Translations under genes and position numbers: made by a program | In this document: piece by piece, positions 7,959 through 16,839 of the stretch | How the letters are laid out: every line of letters begins with the position of its first letter | How positions within the stretch are numbered: the first letter of the stretch is position 1 | Source: Leptospiraceae bacterium | GTDB lineage: Bacteria > Spirochaetota > Leptospiria > Leptospirales > Leptospiraceae | Direction of reading: 5' to 3' | Assembly: GCA_024233875.1 (NCBI GenBank) | Contig: JACKPB010000002.1 | Coordinates: 186,001 to 250,000, forward strand | Length of the DNA: 64,000 bases | The notes under the pieces: model-generated | What the model was told of the DNA's origin: nothing | What the model saw: the letters and a program-made list of their open reading frames with translations, nothing else | Database searches by the model: none

Positions 7959-9582
7959 TGAAAAACAGATTCTCACCAATCCACCCGGAATAAATAGAGG
8001 ATTCGGACAGGCCAGGATTCGCTTCCTGAGGGAATCAGGAAACAATCCGGAATCTGAAGTCCAAACCGGAGAACAGTATCGACTCCGGCACAAGGCTTCT
8101 TTTCTGGCCAATCGGGATCTGGATTCGCCGGAATACTTTCTCTTTTGTAAACTACTTGAAGCAGAAAGAGATGGAGGTGTTTGTATTACAATAGAGAGTA
8201 CAAAAGATACTCTGAAAAGGAATTTCCCCGATTTTGATTTAAAGCATACTAATAATCCCCATCTTTACTCAAACGAAAAATATATCTATCTCAAATCTCT
8301 TCACAGAGTGGAAGAAGAAATCTATCTTTCCGTGCGTGAGTTCTTCGATTCTTCCGATTCGGATTTTATTCTCAAGAGTAAAGAAGTCATTAGGGAGAAA
8401 CAAATCGATGCAGTAGAACTCTCCCTCAAGAAAGCATTTTCTCTAATCACAGGTGGCCCCGGAACCGGGAAGACAACAACCTTAAAATCAATTGTCCAAA
8501 ACCTGATAGCCAATGGAGTTCAACCGGAGAAGATCTTACTTACAGCTCCTACAGGAAAAGCCGCCAAACGTATTTCTGAAAGTATTCAAAGCCTAATTAC
8601 AGAATTTGGGATCACTCCTCCGATGACGCTCCACAGGCTACTTAAGTTTCATGGGGGAACAGGTAAGTTCAATTACAACTCAGACAATCCCCTTCCGGCT
8701 GATGTTGTGATAGTAGACGAATGCTCAATGGTAGACGTTCATCTGGCAAATGCACTATTTTCCGCACATCGTCCCAAAGAAAGTCAAAATAAAAAATTAA
8801 TCCTGATTGGTGATCCGGATCAATTGCTATCAGTAAATCCGGGAACATTTTTCTCCGACCTTGTAAGAATTGGCAAAAATCTGGTTACCCTTGAAATGAA
8901 TTTCCGTCAATCGTCTGATTCGGGCAAAGAGATCAAGAACCTCGCAGAAGCGATTCAAAAAAATATTATATTTGACATAAAACCATTCAAAAGAGAGGAT
9001 TTGTCCCCTAAATTAACCGGAGGAATCCAGTGGTTGGAATTTAAGAAGAATGACTATAAGGAAATCATTCGAGCCTGGTCGGAACAATTTCAAGATGATT
9101 CTTACCAAATTCTCGTTCCTTACAATCACGGTAGGGCGGGAATTCATGAGATCAATTCCTTATTTTTGAAAAATGAAAGACAGACTGTTGAACACAAATC
9201 AATCTTAACCAAAAATATCACCAGACTTGATTTATTTAACGGAGACATGGGAATTCTTTCTCTTTCAGGAGATGGTTACAAATTTCAACCCTCAGGTAAA
9301 AATGAGTTCATTGACATACCGGGGGGATACAGTGGATTCTTTCAACCGGCATTTGCTATTACCATCCATAAAAGCCAGGGATCTGAATTCAATCATGTTC
9401 TTTTGGTACTTCCGGATGAGGCAGAAAACAGAAAAGATTCTCTTCTCAATAAACGTTTGATTTATACCGGTATTACACGGGCTAAGATATCCCTTACAAT
9501 TCTCAGCTCCGAGCAAACATGGAATAAATCAATAATGAATTTAGGAATAGAACGAATATCGGGTCTGAAGGATCGATTTTAG
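7948..9582 (+). CDS. recD: Exodeoxyribonuclease V alpha subunit, RecD-like helicase
   Basis: Superfamily 1B 5'-3' helicase of 544 residues, the usual RecD size. Walker A GGPGTGKTTT is at about residues 168-177. Walker B VVIVDECSMVDV follows near 251-262, then GDPDQLLSVNPG, and the C-terminal ITIHKSQGSEFNHVLLVLP and YTGITRA motifs. In-frame ATGs exist at 7915 and 7948. I prefer 7948: it has AGGA ten bases upstream and gives the short 11-base overlap with the recB stop that is typical for coupled subunits, while 7915 would overlap by 44 bases. It works with RecB in end resection. A free-standing RecD2 would carry a longer N-terminal region, so RecD of a RecBCD-type complex fits better. Confidence 0.92.
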   Translation: MEISEKQILTNPPGINRGFGQARIRFLRESGNNPESEVQTGEQYRLRHKASFLANRDLDSPEYFLFCKLLEAERDGGVCITIESTKDTLKRNFPDFDLKHTNNPHLYSNEKYIYLKSLHRVEEEIYLSVREFFDSSDSDFILKSKEVIREKQIDAVELSLKKAFSLITGGPGTGKTTTLKSIVQNLIANGVQPEKILLTAPTGKAAKRISESIQSLITEFGITPPMTLHRLLKFHGGTGKFNYNSDNPLPADVVIVDECSMVDVHLANALFSAHRPKESQNKKLILIGDPDQLLSVNPGTFFSDLVRIGKNLVTLEMNFRQSSDSGKEIKNLAEAIQKNIIFDIKPFKREDLSPKLTGGIQWLEFKKNDYKEIIRAWSEQFQDDSYQILVPYNHGRAGIHEINSLFLKNERQTVEHKSILTKNITRLDLFNGDMGILSLSGDGYKFQPSGKNEFIDIPGGYSGFFQPAFAITIHKSQGSEFNHVLLVLPDEAENRKDSLLNKRLIYTGITRAKISLTILSSEQTWNKSIMNLGIERISGLKDRF

Positions 9583-9636
9583 TCATATTTTATATTTATA
9601 AATGTATTTTAAATTTACTATAGGATGAGATATCTA

Positions 9637-11469
9637 ATGAACCAAAATTCTTGTTTACCAAATTGTTTTATTGCGAAGTTGGGCTTTGCTTTTCTGATTT
9701 TTCTTAATTCTCTTTCAGCTGATGTTCAGGGTGTAGAGGGAAAAATCAAAGAAGTGATTCTATACCGAAATCAGGCTATGATTGTAAGAGAAATCAAATC
9801 TAACCTAAAAAAAGGATCCAATGAAGTTGTGGTGACTAACCTACCTTCAGGTATCATTCAAAACAGTCTATTTGCTGAATCCAAATCCGGAGAGGTCAGA
9901 GCCACCAGAATCAAAACTCAGGAATTGGATGAAGATCCCCAGAGCGGAATACGTGAACTCGACGAAAAATTAGAACAGGTAGGGATAGAAATTTCCCGAC
10001 TGAATAAGTTATTAGTGATCAATGGAAGTAAGATGTCCTACCTTCAAAAACAGGAGGAATTTGTCACAACTACTGAAAAATTAGAATTGTCCAGAGGAGT
10101 TTTGAATGCAGGAACTCTTAAGGAAATTACTCTTTTTAATTTTGAACAAAAGAAAGAATTAGCTCTGGAAGAACACAATCTCACTCAGGAAATAAAAAAA
10201 TTACAAAACGAGAAAAATGTACTTCAGAGGAAAAGAAATCAATTGATTCAGACATCCAAAAGATCTTATGATGCGAGTATTTTTTTGGAAAAAGAAGAAG
10301 ATGGCGAATCTGTAATACGATTGTACTATCTGGTGAATAATGCCGGCTGGACTCCCACGTACAACTTTTACGCAAAATCAGGAGAGAAAACTATCCGAAT
10401 CGAATTCAATGCCAGAATTCAACAATTGAGTGGGGAAAATTGGGAGAATGTCGCTCTAACTCTTTCCAATGCAACTCCGGCTGTAAGTGCTGTTTCTCCC
10501 GTTCTCTCTCCATTTCGCATAACGCTATCTGATGGAGGAGTCGGACTCACAAATCAGGACGATTTTAGGGTTTCTAGCAAACAAATCGCTCAAAAAAGAT
10601 CTCATGCCTACAAGAAACAAATGGGATCGAAGAGCCGGGAAGAATCTGATGAAAGCAACTGGGAGATGAATATAGCAGCCAATGATTATCAAAATTTAGA
10701 ACTCATTGCAAAAGATGAAGATCTCAATCTATTGAAAACAGAAGGTCAACAGGAAAATTCCTCACCCGGAGCGAATTTCCCATTATCCGGAACGGTTAGT
10801 CTTCCCAGCAAAAACGATCAACAATTGATCAAAGTAGAAAAATTGGAAGTCCCTGCTGAGTTCTACCTGGTTTCTACTCCCCTTTTGACCAATTATGTAT
10901 TTCGGGAAGCTGAAATTCAAAACAATGCCCTGGAGAATTTTTTAGAGGGATCGGTAAGTTGCTATCTGGACAATCGATTCGTAGGGAAAGGTGAGATACC
11001 GAATGTTTCGAGAGGTCAAACTTTTCTCATGGGATTTGGAATCGATTCTAAGATAAGAACCAAGAGAGTTTTGTACGACAAAAATGAAAAATTTTTAGGT
11101 GGCAATAAAGAAATCTCCTTTGCTGTAAGAATCCTCCTGGAAAATTTTTCTGACAAAGAAATCACAGTAAGAGTTTTGGATAGGATTCCTGTAGAAGATG
11201 AAAAGGAAAAGTTTCGCCTGACCCTAGATTTGAATGGGAACCAGATCAGTAAAGACGAGCTTTACAATCAATACGAACGTCCCAAAGGAATCTTGAGATG
11301 GGATGTAAATCTTCTTCCGGAAACTTCCTCTTCCAAGTCCAAAGTACTGGAATACAATTATAAACTTGAGTTCGATAAAAACTTATCAATAACTCTTCCA
11401 GGGGCAAACAAGACCGAGCAAATGAAGAATGAATTTAAAGAAATTCAAAAGATGCGATACAAAAAATAG
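9637..11469 (+). CDS. Exported DUF4139 / MuiA-like protein
   Basis: Protein of 610 residues with a signal peptide (FIAKLGFAFLIFLNSLSADV) ending near residue 33. The mature part begins with the DUF4140-type domain (VEGKIKEVILYRNQAMIVRE, then NLPSGI), followed by a coiled coil rich in Lys/Glu around residues 105-205. The DUF4139 beta-rich domain follows, with PTYNFYAKSG near 245-254 and the conserved end LSDGG, FYLVSTPL, VLDRIPV. Related proteins were named mucoidy inhibitor A, but their activity is not known. ATG 9637 was chosen because AGGATGAG lies 11 bases ahead; ATG 9625 falls inside that ribosome site. It stands alone, with a strong hairpin terminator just after the stop. A cell-envelope location is well supported; the role is open. 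Confidence 0.85.
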   Translation: MNQNSCLPNCFIAKLGFAFLIFLNSLSADVQGVEGKIKEVILYRNQAMIVREIKSNLKKGSNEVVVTNLPSGIIQNSLFAESKSGEVRATRIKTQELDEDPQSGIRELDEKLEQVGIEISRLNKLLVINGSKMSYLQKQEEFVTTTEKLELSRGVLNAGTLKEITLFNFEQKKELALEEHNLTQEIKKLQNEKNVLQRKRNQLIQTSKRSYDASIFLEKEEDGESVIRLYYLVNNAGWTPTYNFYAKSGEKTIRIEFNARIQQLSGENWENVALTLSNATPAVSAVSPVLSPFRITLSDGGVGLTNQDDFRVSSKQIAQKRSHAYKKQMGSKSREESDESNWEMNIAANDYQNLELIAKDEDLNLLKTEGQQENSSPGANFPLSGTVSLPSKNDQQLIKVEKLEVPAEFYLVSTPLLTNYVFREAEIQNNALENFLEGSVSCYLDNRFVGKGEIPNVSRGQTFLMGFGIDSKIRTKRVLYDKNEKFLGGNKEISFAVRILLENFSDKEITVRVLDRIPVEDEKEKFRLTLDLNGNQISKDELYNQYERPKGILRWDVNLLPETSSSKSKVLEYNYKLEFDKNLSITLPGANKTEQMKNEFKEIQKMRYKK

Positions 11470-11484
11470 AAAGCCTAAACATTG

Positions 11485-11515
11485 TCCCATCCACAGCCTT
11501 TCAGGCAGGATGGGA
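11485..11515 (+). terminator. Hairpin terminator after the DUF4139 gene
   Basis: A perfect 8-bp stem TCCCATCC/GGATGGGA (11485-11492, 11508-11515) encloses a second stem GCCT-TTC-AGGC. The T-rich run TTCTAATTCTTAC follows. It lies 16 bases after the stop codon. There is no long uninterrupted T tract, so it is an imperfect intrinsic terminator. Confidence 0.7.
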
Positions 11516-11626
11516 TTCTAATTCTTACTTCCTTTGAATCCAATATAAACTGGTTTTCATAAATACTTCCTAATAGATTAGTCTGGGTTTAGTTTCACTG
11601 CTTAACTCAGGCTGCCTTTCATTATC

Positions 11627-11657
11627 CTCACCTTTTTCATGAAGTGCGTTAGGTGAG
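11627..11657. repeat. Small hairpin repeat, family 2, copy A
   Basis: Stem CTCACCT (11627-11633) and AGGTGAG (11651-11657) around a loop containing GAAGTGCGTTA. A diverged copy with the same loop core GAAGTACGTAA sits at 29551-29583, also in an intergenic region. The shared order of stem and loop suggests a dispersed hairpin element rather than chance, but only two copies are present here. Confidence 0.45.
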
Positions 11658-11681
11658 TAGATAAATTAAAATCATATCTTT

Positions 11682-12473
11682 TTAGTGTAGTAATGAATAT
11701 TTTTTGTTACTAAATTGTTTAACGATATCATAATAATCTTTATTAAAGATTTTATTGTGAATATGAAAATGATTCGTGTATAGCATAGGAGAATGCTTCC
11801 ATTGAAAGATTTCATTTTTAGACAATTCAATTATTCTATTTGAATGAATTTCTGAACTTATCTTCCTTAAGGATAGACCTTTGAAAGAATTAAATATAGC
11901 TAAAAATTCACCCTGAACAATTGGATCTATATATTTAAAATGATTTTTAAATAGAAATGCATCATGAAAATATTCAGGTGTGTTACTTATCCCTAAAAAT
12001 CCACTTTCTTTATAGATCATTTCAAAAAATCTAGAAAGCTCATTAAAAATATTTAATCCGGGAAATTCCTGACCTGAATAAAGCTTTTTGGTTTTATTTT
12101 TAAATTTGACATTTTGTGTCATAAGCCAATCTATCGATAGAACTGATATTTCATGAACATTTTTAGTGAGCTCAATTTCTTTTCTACTAAATCTAAGGTT
12201 AATTAGAATACGATTTTTTTCATCATGAATCATTACCTTATTGTCTAATGGATCAGAAAAGTTAAATTTTACTAATGGAGAGAAGTAATATCTTTTTTTT
12301 AATGATTTAAAAGTGCCGGACTCTTCCAAAAAATAGAATAATCTTGAAGAGTCAATTCTACCAAATAGCATTTCATTTTGATTTCTTGTAGAAATGAATT
12401 CATTTGATAGATTATACATCTCACTATCTAAATCTTCCGATAGACTAAACTCTCCGAAGATTGATGATTTCAT
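11682..12473 (-). CDS. Unrecognised protein in AT-rich island
   Basis: Protein of 263 residues that I do not recognise. There is no signal peptide and no membrane segment. Two blocks look like folded-domain signatures: GQEFPGLNIFNELSRFFEMI near residues 133-152, and NTPEYFHDAF followed by YIDPIVQG near 164-187. The C-terminus is rich in His and Asn (TNHFHIHNKIF). Their spacing faintly recalls acyltransferase-like folds, but this is not strong enough to name. The coding DNA is clearly more AT-rich than neighbouring genes, with many ATA, AAA and TTT codons. It starts 5 bases after the stop of the 65-residue gene upstream, so the two form an operon. The pair sits beside tandem repeats, which suggests acquired DNA. 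Confidence 0.65.
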   Translation of the reverse strand: MKSSIFGEFSLSEDLDSEMYNLSNEFISTRNQNEMLFGRIDSSRLFYFLEESGTFKSLKKRYYFSPLVKFNFSDPLDNKVMIHDEKNRILINLRFSRKEIELTKNVHEISVLSIDWLMTQNVKFKNKTKKLYSGQEFPGLNIFNELSRFFEMIYKESGFLGISNTPEYFHDAFLFKNHFKYIDPIVQGEFLAIFNSFKGLSLRKISSEIHSNRIIELSKNEIFQWKHSPMLYTNHFHIHNKIFNKDYYDIVKQFSNKKYSLLH

Positions 12474-12478
12474 TTTTT

Positions 12479-12676
12479 TTAAAATCCATTTTTTATTACA
12501 ATATCATCATTTTCAATTTTAACTTCAGTGTCTGATGATTCTGGGTTATATATACTTAAGGAATGGTTTTGATAGAAACCATTTCTTAATTTTCTTATTA
12601 TACTAAGTTTTTGATCTAGCTGGTTGAGTGTATCCATTTTTTCTTTAATTGATTGGATTATTTCATCAAAATACAT
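12479..12676 (-). CDS. Unrecognised 65-residue protein paired with the 263-residue gene
   Basis: Small protein whose first half is a predicted amphipathic helix or short coiled coil (IIQSIKEKMDTLNQLDQKLS, residues 6-25); the second half is acidic and polar. A good AAGAGG ribosome site lies 8 bases before the ATG. It ends 5 bases before the larger unknown gene. The two-gene layout (small helical protein, then a larger soluble protein) is seen in toxin-antitoxin and regulator-effector pairs, but nothing in either sequence identifies such a function. Reality of the gene rests on the ribosome site, operon spacing and lack of a competing frame. Confidence 0.5.
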   Translation of the reverse strand: MYFDEIIQSIKEKMDTLNQLDQKLSIIRKLRNGFYQNHSLSIYNPESSDTEVKIENDDIVIKNGF

Positions 12677-12850
12677 ATATTTTTACCTCTTACTAAAAGT
12701 AATCTCCACTGAAATCGTTACAATGATATGAATGAAAGATTATAAAATGATTAAATTGATTCGGGCTTTTCATGCCTTTCTTAAAGAACTACATATTTCA
12801 TCTAAAAGAATGTAACCATTTTGTATCACTTCTTCAGAGTATAGGTATTT
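12677..12850. other. Intergenic DNA left of the tandem repeat
   Basis: AT-rich spacer upstream of the 65-residue gene. Around 12811-12845 it holds GTAACCATTTTGTATC followed by CTTCTTCAGAGTAT, a weak match to the reverse orientation of the dispersed element found at 52319. No coding potential is supported: the open frame here runs on into the 101-bp repeats. Confidence 0.4.
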
Positions 12851-13162
12851 ATAGTAATTTTCTGAAGGATTTGCGCCTTCACAATAGAATCAGCAATAAA
12901 ATGGCTACATACCATAATAGGAAAAAGTATAATTTTTATGAGAATTGGTATATAGTCATTTTCTATAGGATTTGCGCCTTCACAATAGAATCAGCAATAA
13001 AATGGCTACATACCATAATAGGAAAAAGTATAATCTTTATGAGAATTGGTATATAGTCATTTTCTGAAGGATTTACGCCTTCACAATAGAATCAGCAATA
13101 AAATGGCTACATACCATAATAGGAAAAAGTATAATTTTTATGAGAATTGGTATATAGTCATT
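12851..13162. repeat. Tandem array of a 101-bp unit, three copies
   Basis: The phrase TTTGCGCCTTCACAATAG recurs at 12870 and 12971, and at 13072 as TTTACGCC, giving a regular 101-base period with few substitutions. Each unit contains one copy of the dispersed element, bounded by GGTATATAGTCATTTT and AAAATGGCTACATACC, plus about 33 bases of spacer with GGAAAAAGTATAAT. Units one and three carry an internal hairpin GAAGG-ATTTGCG-CCTTC. The near identity of the copies means recent amplification. It is not a CRISPR: there are no unique spacers. A frame reading through it (12772-13056) is repeat-driven and not a gene. Confidence 0.93.
12947..13014. mobile_element. Dispersed element with 16-bp inverted ends (representative copy in the array)
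   Basis: A 68-base unit with ends GGTATATAGTCATTTT and AAAATGGCTACATACC; the second is the reverse complement of GGTATGTAGCCATTTT, so 14 of 16 end positions match. Related copies lie at 23057-23119, 35182-35245 and 52319-52361, always between genes. Small size, inverted ends, no coding capacity and several loci fit a MITE- or REP-like element. No transposase gene is in the window to confirm mobility. Confidence 0.7.
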
Positions 13163-13218
13163 CGGATAGAATGAGAGGAGAAAGATATATTGAGTTATTT
13201 ATATTTATCTATCTAAAC

Positions 13219-15618
13219 TCACTTGGGAATCAGCGTAGTGATTCTTTTTTTCTCCCTGGATTTCATTTCTCTGAGATTCAGACTTCGAAATTTTCCATCC
13301 CGGAACATATTGGCCTGATCCTGAAAATGAGGACTCAATCTATGCCCGGACTGACCCAGGGGATTGATGATAAGAATATTGTCCGACTGAGAAAAATCGA
13401 TCAAAGTTCTCATAGATGGCCCCGCTGTAATACGATGATCTGCCTTAGAAATTTTTGATACCAAATTATTGATCGTCTCTGTCCCACCACCCATCTGACG
13501 TGGACCCGAATTGAAAAATAAATTCAACCCCGGAACCTCTCCCAATGCATGTTTGAGTTCAAGCGTATGATCCTTCCCCCATTTCCATTTTGAGAGATCC
13601 GAACCCTGACGACTCAAAAGAGACGCTGTGGTTCGGAGGAGAGCCAACTCACAGATATCAGCAGGAGTTTCCCTTTCTGGTGTATGAACATTGTCCCACC
13701 AGGCGGAAGTTTCATTTTGAAATACTCTCTTTAAAAAATGATGAAATTTGATTGTATTTCCGAGAGAGGTATAACGACTCTCACCCAACTCATCCTGAAA
13801 GATCTCCCAGATCAGATGGATCCGCAACTCTGAAAAAATTAGAGCTCCCGGTTCATTTGGATTCCCTCTGCGGTCCCAGGCCTTTAACTCTTTCAGAACT
13901 TCTCTATCAATTCTCGAAAATGAATCCTGCCGATTCTCAAGTCTTTTGAAAAACAGGGGCAAGATATAATCCGCCGAATCAAAATAATCATCCAGAACAA
14001 TCTCCCGAATTGAACCCAGACTGTGCTTCTCTTTCTGATTCAATAGATGTGAAATCCGACTACTTCTATCATCGGACTGCCAATATCCTTCGATTGGATA
14101 GGAAACATTTTTATGATGAATGTGATTGGCTGTAAAAATAGTTCCCGATGGAGGATTTATATTTTTCGGACGTCTTTCAGGGGGAACAAAACTCCCCCAT
14201 TCCTGAAGACCGGAGCTTCCATCCAAAATTCGGTCCGAAGGAAAATTTCTTTCCGGAATCGCTCCTGCAGAAAAATGAGCTATGCTTCCCTCTCTGTCTG
14301 CATAACTGATATTCAGACCTGGAGCAAGAAGGAACCCAACAGAACTTTCAAATTCTTTAAAGTCTTTCGCATGATTCATTCCGAAAAAAGCCTGAACCAC
14401 GTTATTGCTATCTTCAAACATAGGCCATTTGACTGAAATCGGACGGGTTTCATTTTCCATTGAAGTTGCGATTCCATTCAAAAGTGGTCCGTGAATAGTT
14501 TCTTTGATAACAAACTCAATATCTTCTCCACCCCTGACATGGATCACTTCCTTTCTGGTTGCATACTTCTTCAATTCGCCTTTAAAGTAATACATTGATG
14601 AATCTTCTGAACTTTCTTTCTCGAGATAAAAGTCCATGTCATCATTTTCAAACATGGTCAGACCCCAGGCATAGTTCTTATTGAATCCTATTGGTGCAAA
14701 TGGAATCAAAGGCAAATAATGACCGTAAAGTTCAAAATCAGGAGTATTCAAATAAGCTTCAAACCAAATCGACGGATTGGAATAGCCGATATGAGGATCA
14801 TTAGAAAATAGAGCCATACCCGATTCGGAACGGGAGGGAGAAATGAGCCAGGAATTGGATCCCTGAAACAATGGCATTCCAATATCTTCAGAAATTTGTT
14901 TCAATTCGATTCCTAATTCTGCGATCATTGTTTCGGAACGATCCGGGATCAAGGATGGGTCCAAACCTGTATAGGATCGGGATGTTTTTTGAATTTCATC
15001 CAACATTTCTTTGGGGAAATCTTTCTCAATCGAAGAAAGGATGGGATCGGAATTGATAGCTTCTGCAAACCCCAAGCCCATGAAACCCACAAATGCAAGA
15101 AGATCTACTCTCTCCAGGGGTTCAAACTCCAGACTTAAAAAAAGGAACTCTATTGGGATTGAGTGATTACTCCGATAATGATTGATTCCATTGATATATG
15201 CATCTATATAATCAAATGCTTCGGGAGGTATATTTCCGGAATTTCTCTCCAACCATAACTCCGATTTATGACGGATCCCCAGAGTTCGCATGAGCTTATC
15301 TATCTTTAGCCCCTTGCTACCAATGACCTCAGAAAGCCTTCCGGCTGTAATACGTTTCAGGATCTGCATCTGAAACATTCTTTCCCTTGCCTGAGCATAT
15401 CCCAGACCGAAATAGAGATCTTTCTTGTTTTCTGCAAAAATATGAGGAACTCCATACGGATCTGTATGAATCTCTACACTGGACATGAGACCATCTACAT
15501 GGAGGGATTCATCGTACTTCGGAAGAGCAATTTTCATTTTTAGAAATGCGATTAGAAATATAAAAAATAGTATAAAAGCTATAATTGCTGGATATTTAAG
15601 GATTTTCTTGAATTTCAT
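13219..15618 (-). CDS. Penicillin acylase family (Ntn hydrolase) exported protein
   Basis: Protein of 799 residues with an N-terminal membrane segment (YPAIIAFILFFIFLIAFL, about residues 8-25) as signal or anchor. The domain start is classical: IHTDPYGVPHIFAENKKDL and GYAQARERMFQMQ. The autocatalytic site GSNSWLISPSRS lies near residue 255; its first Ser would become the N-terminal nucleophile of the beta chain. FSNDPHIGYSNPSIWFEA follows. The C-terminus has GGTETINN and SMRTLIDF, also typical. Members cleave amide bonds of acylated substrates such as penicillins or acyl-homoserine lactones; the natural substrate here is unknown. ATG 15618 gives the proper signal sequence; a TTG seven codons upstream is possible. 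It is a single gene, divergent from meaB. Confidence 0.9.
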   Translation of the reverse strand: MKFKKILKYPAIIAFILFFIFLIAFLKMKIALPKYDESLHVDGLMSSVEIHTDPYGVPHIFAENKKDLYFGLGYAQARERMFQMQILKRITAGRLSEVIGSKGLKIDKLMRTLGIRHKSELWLERNSGNIPPEAFDYIDAYINGINHYRSNHSIPIEFLFLSLEFEPLERVDLLAFVGFMGLGFAEAINSDPILSSIEKDFPKEMLDEIQKTSRSYTGLDPSLIPDRSETMIAELGIELKQISEDIGMPLFQGSNSWLISPSRSESGMALFSNDPHIGYSNPSIWFEAYLNTPDFELYGHYLPLIPFAPIGFNKNYAWGLTMFENDDMDFYLEKESSEDSSMYYFKGELKKYATRKEVIHVRGGEDIEFVIKETIHGPLLNGIATSMENETRPISVKWPMFEDSNNVVQAFFGMNHAKDFKEFESSVGFLLAPGLNISYADREGSIAHFSAGAIPERNFPSDRILDGSSGLQEWGSFVPPERRPKNINPPSGTIFTANHIHHKNVSYPIEGYWQSDDRSSRISHLLNQKEKHSLGSIREIVLDDYFDSADYILPLFFKRLENRQDSFSRIDREVLKELKAWDRRGNPNEPGALIFSELRIHLIWEIFQDELGESRYTSLGNTIKFHHFLKRVFQNETSAWWDNVHTPERETPADICELALLRTTASLLSRQGSDLSKWKWGKDHTLELKHALGEVPGLNLFFNSGPRQMGGGTETINNLVSKISKADHRITAGPSMRTLIDFSQSDNILIINPLGQSGHRLSPHFQDQANMFRDGKFRSLNLREMKSREKKRITTLIPK

Positions 15619-15853
15619 CGGTTGGCTCACTCTATTCAAAGATTTTTTTAAGTTGAAAAAAAAGGCTAAGGGAACAACCCTCTACGCAATTCTAGAATCA
15701 AATATGAATATTAAAAGAAAGATTTTCTTTTCAGGCTTTTTTTCGAAAGTAATTCTAATCTAAAAAAATCATAATTGCAAGAATGATTCAAAATTCAAAT
15801 CCTGTTACCAAACCTTTCCGGATAGGAAAAATTCAATTTAGTGGGGAATCGCA

Positions 15854-16831
15854 TTGGAACCGGGAGAATTATCAGAACTTCTCAAGTCAGGAAATCGAAG
15901 AGCACTAGCGAAATCAATCACCCTTATAGAAAGTAGTCTATCTTCGGATAGAAAGAAAGCCGAAGAGCTTCTCTCTCTTCTGGGAGATCAAAATCGTAAT
16001 ACGATTCGAATTGGAATCACAGGAGTTCCGGGAGCTGGAAAGTCTACATTTATTGAATCCTTCGGACTTCATGCAATCGAAAAAGGCAAAAAGGTAGCAG
16101 TTTTGGCTATCGATCCCACTTCTCCACTTTCAGGTGGAAGTATCCTGGGAGACAAGACAAGAATGCCCTATCTGGCTATGAATGAAAATGCCTTCATCCG
16201 ACCCTCTCCTTCCAGCGGAACTCTGGGTGGAGTATCCAGAAAGACAAGAGAAACGATACTAATCTGTGAAGCTGCCGGCTTCGACGTCATCCTTGTAGAA
16301 ACAGTTGGTGTGGGTCAGTCTGAAGTAGCAGTCTCCGAGATTACTGATTTCTTTCTCTTACTACTGATCGCGGGCGCTGGAGATGAACTTCAGGGGATCA
16401 AGAAAGGTATTATGGAAATGGCAGATTTGGTACTGATCAACAAAGCGGATAAGGACAACAAAACTCAAGCCGAACTGGCGCGCAACGAATACAGAGCTGC
16501 ACTCCATTTTTCGCAACCCAGAAGAAAGTACTGGACTCCTGATGTCCTGACAATTTCTTCCCTCTTCAAAATTGGTCTGGATTCAGTTTGGGATCAAATC
16601 ACTTCGTTTCAGGAGAAAGCAGGTACGGAAATTCAGGAAAATCGTTCTTTTCAAAGAAGAAAATGGCTCTGGGAAGCGACGGAAGCATTGTTTTCGGAGA
16701 AGATCAAGGAACTGCGTTCCGAGAAGGAAGAAATCAGGAACCTGGAAAGCAATGTCTCAATGGGAAAAATTTCTGTCCGGGAAGCAGTGGGGATTCTAAT
16801 GGAAACCTTTGTCAAAGAAATTCATCCCTGA
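15854..16831 (+). CDS. meaB: MeaB/ArgK family GTPase, methylmalonyl-CoA mutase chaperone
   Basis: G3E GTPase of 325 residues that protects and reloads the B12-dependent methylmalonyl-CoA mutase. Walker A GVPGAGKST is near residues 57-65, followed by AIDPTSPLSGGSILGDKTRM. ETVGVGQSE near 157-165 is the MeaB hallmark, and LINKADKDN (NKxD) lies near 195-203. Translation appears to start at TTG 15854: a strong GGGGA site lies 7 bases upstream and no ATG is available before the conserved region. The mutase gene itself is not in the window. The C-terminus converges with the TPM gene, 8 bases apart. Its dependence on B12 is of interest beside the B12-type regulator 11 kb away, though no link is shown. 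Confidence 0.93.
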   Translation: MEPGELSELLKSGNRRALAKSITLIESSLSSDRKKAEELLSLLGDQNRNTIRIGITGVPGAGKSTFIESFGLHAIEKGKKVAVLAIDPTSPLSGGSILGDKTRMPYLAMNENAFIRPSPSSGTLGGVSRKTRETILICEAAGFDVILVETVGVGQSEVAVSEITDFFLLLLIAGAGDELQGIKKGIMEMADLVLINKADKDNKTQAELARNEYRAALHFSQPRRKYWTPDVLTISSLFKIGLDSVWDQITSFQEKAGTEIQENRSFQRRKWLWEATEALFSEKIKELRSEKEEIRNLESNVSMGKISVREAVGILMETFVKEIHP

Positions 16832-16839
16832 GACTGAAA

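Noticed and set aside
12772..13056. Open frame of 94 codons through the tandem repeat
   Set aside because: It consists largely of the 101-bp repeat read in one frame, has no ribosome site and shows no protein-like composition.
12851..13162. Possible CRISPR array
   Set aside because: The whole 101-bp period is conserved, so there are no unique spacers, and no cas gene is nearby.
15770..15840. Possible tRNA fragment (TTCAAATCC near 15797)
   Set aside because: No matching acceptor or anticodon stems could be folded around it.
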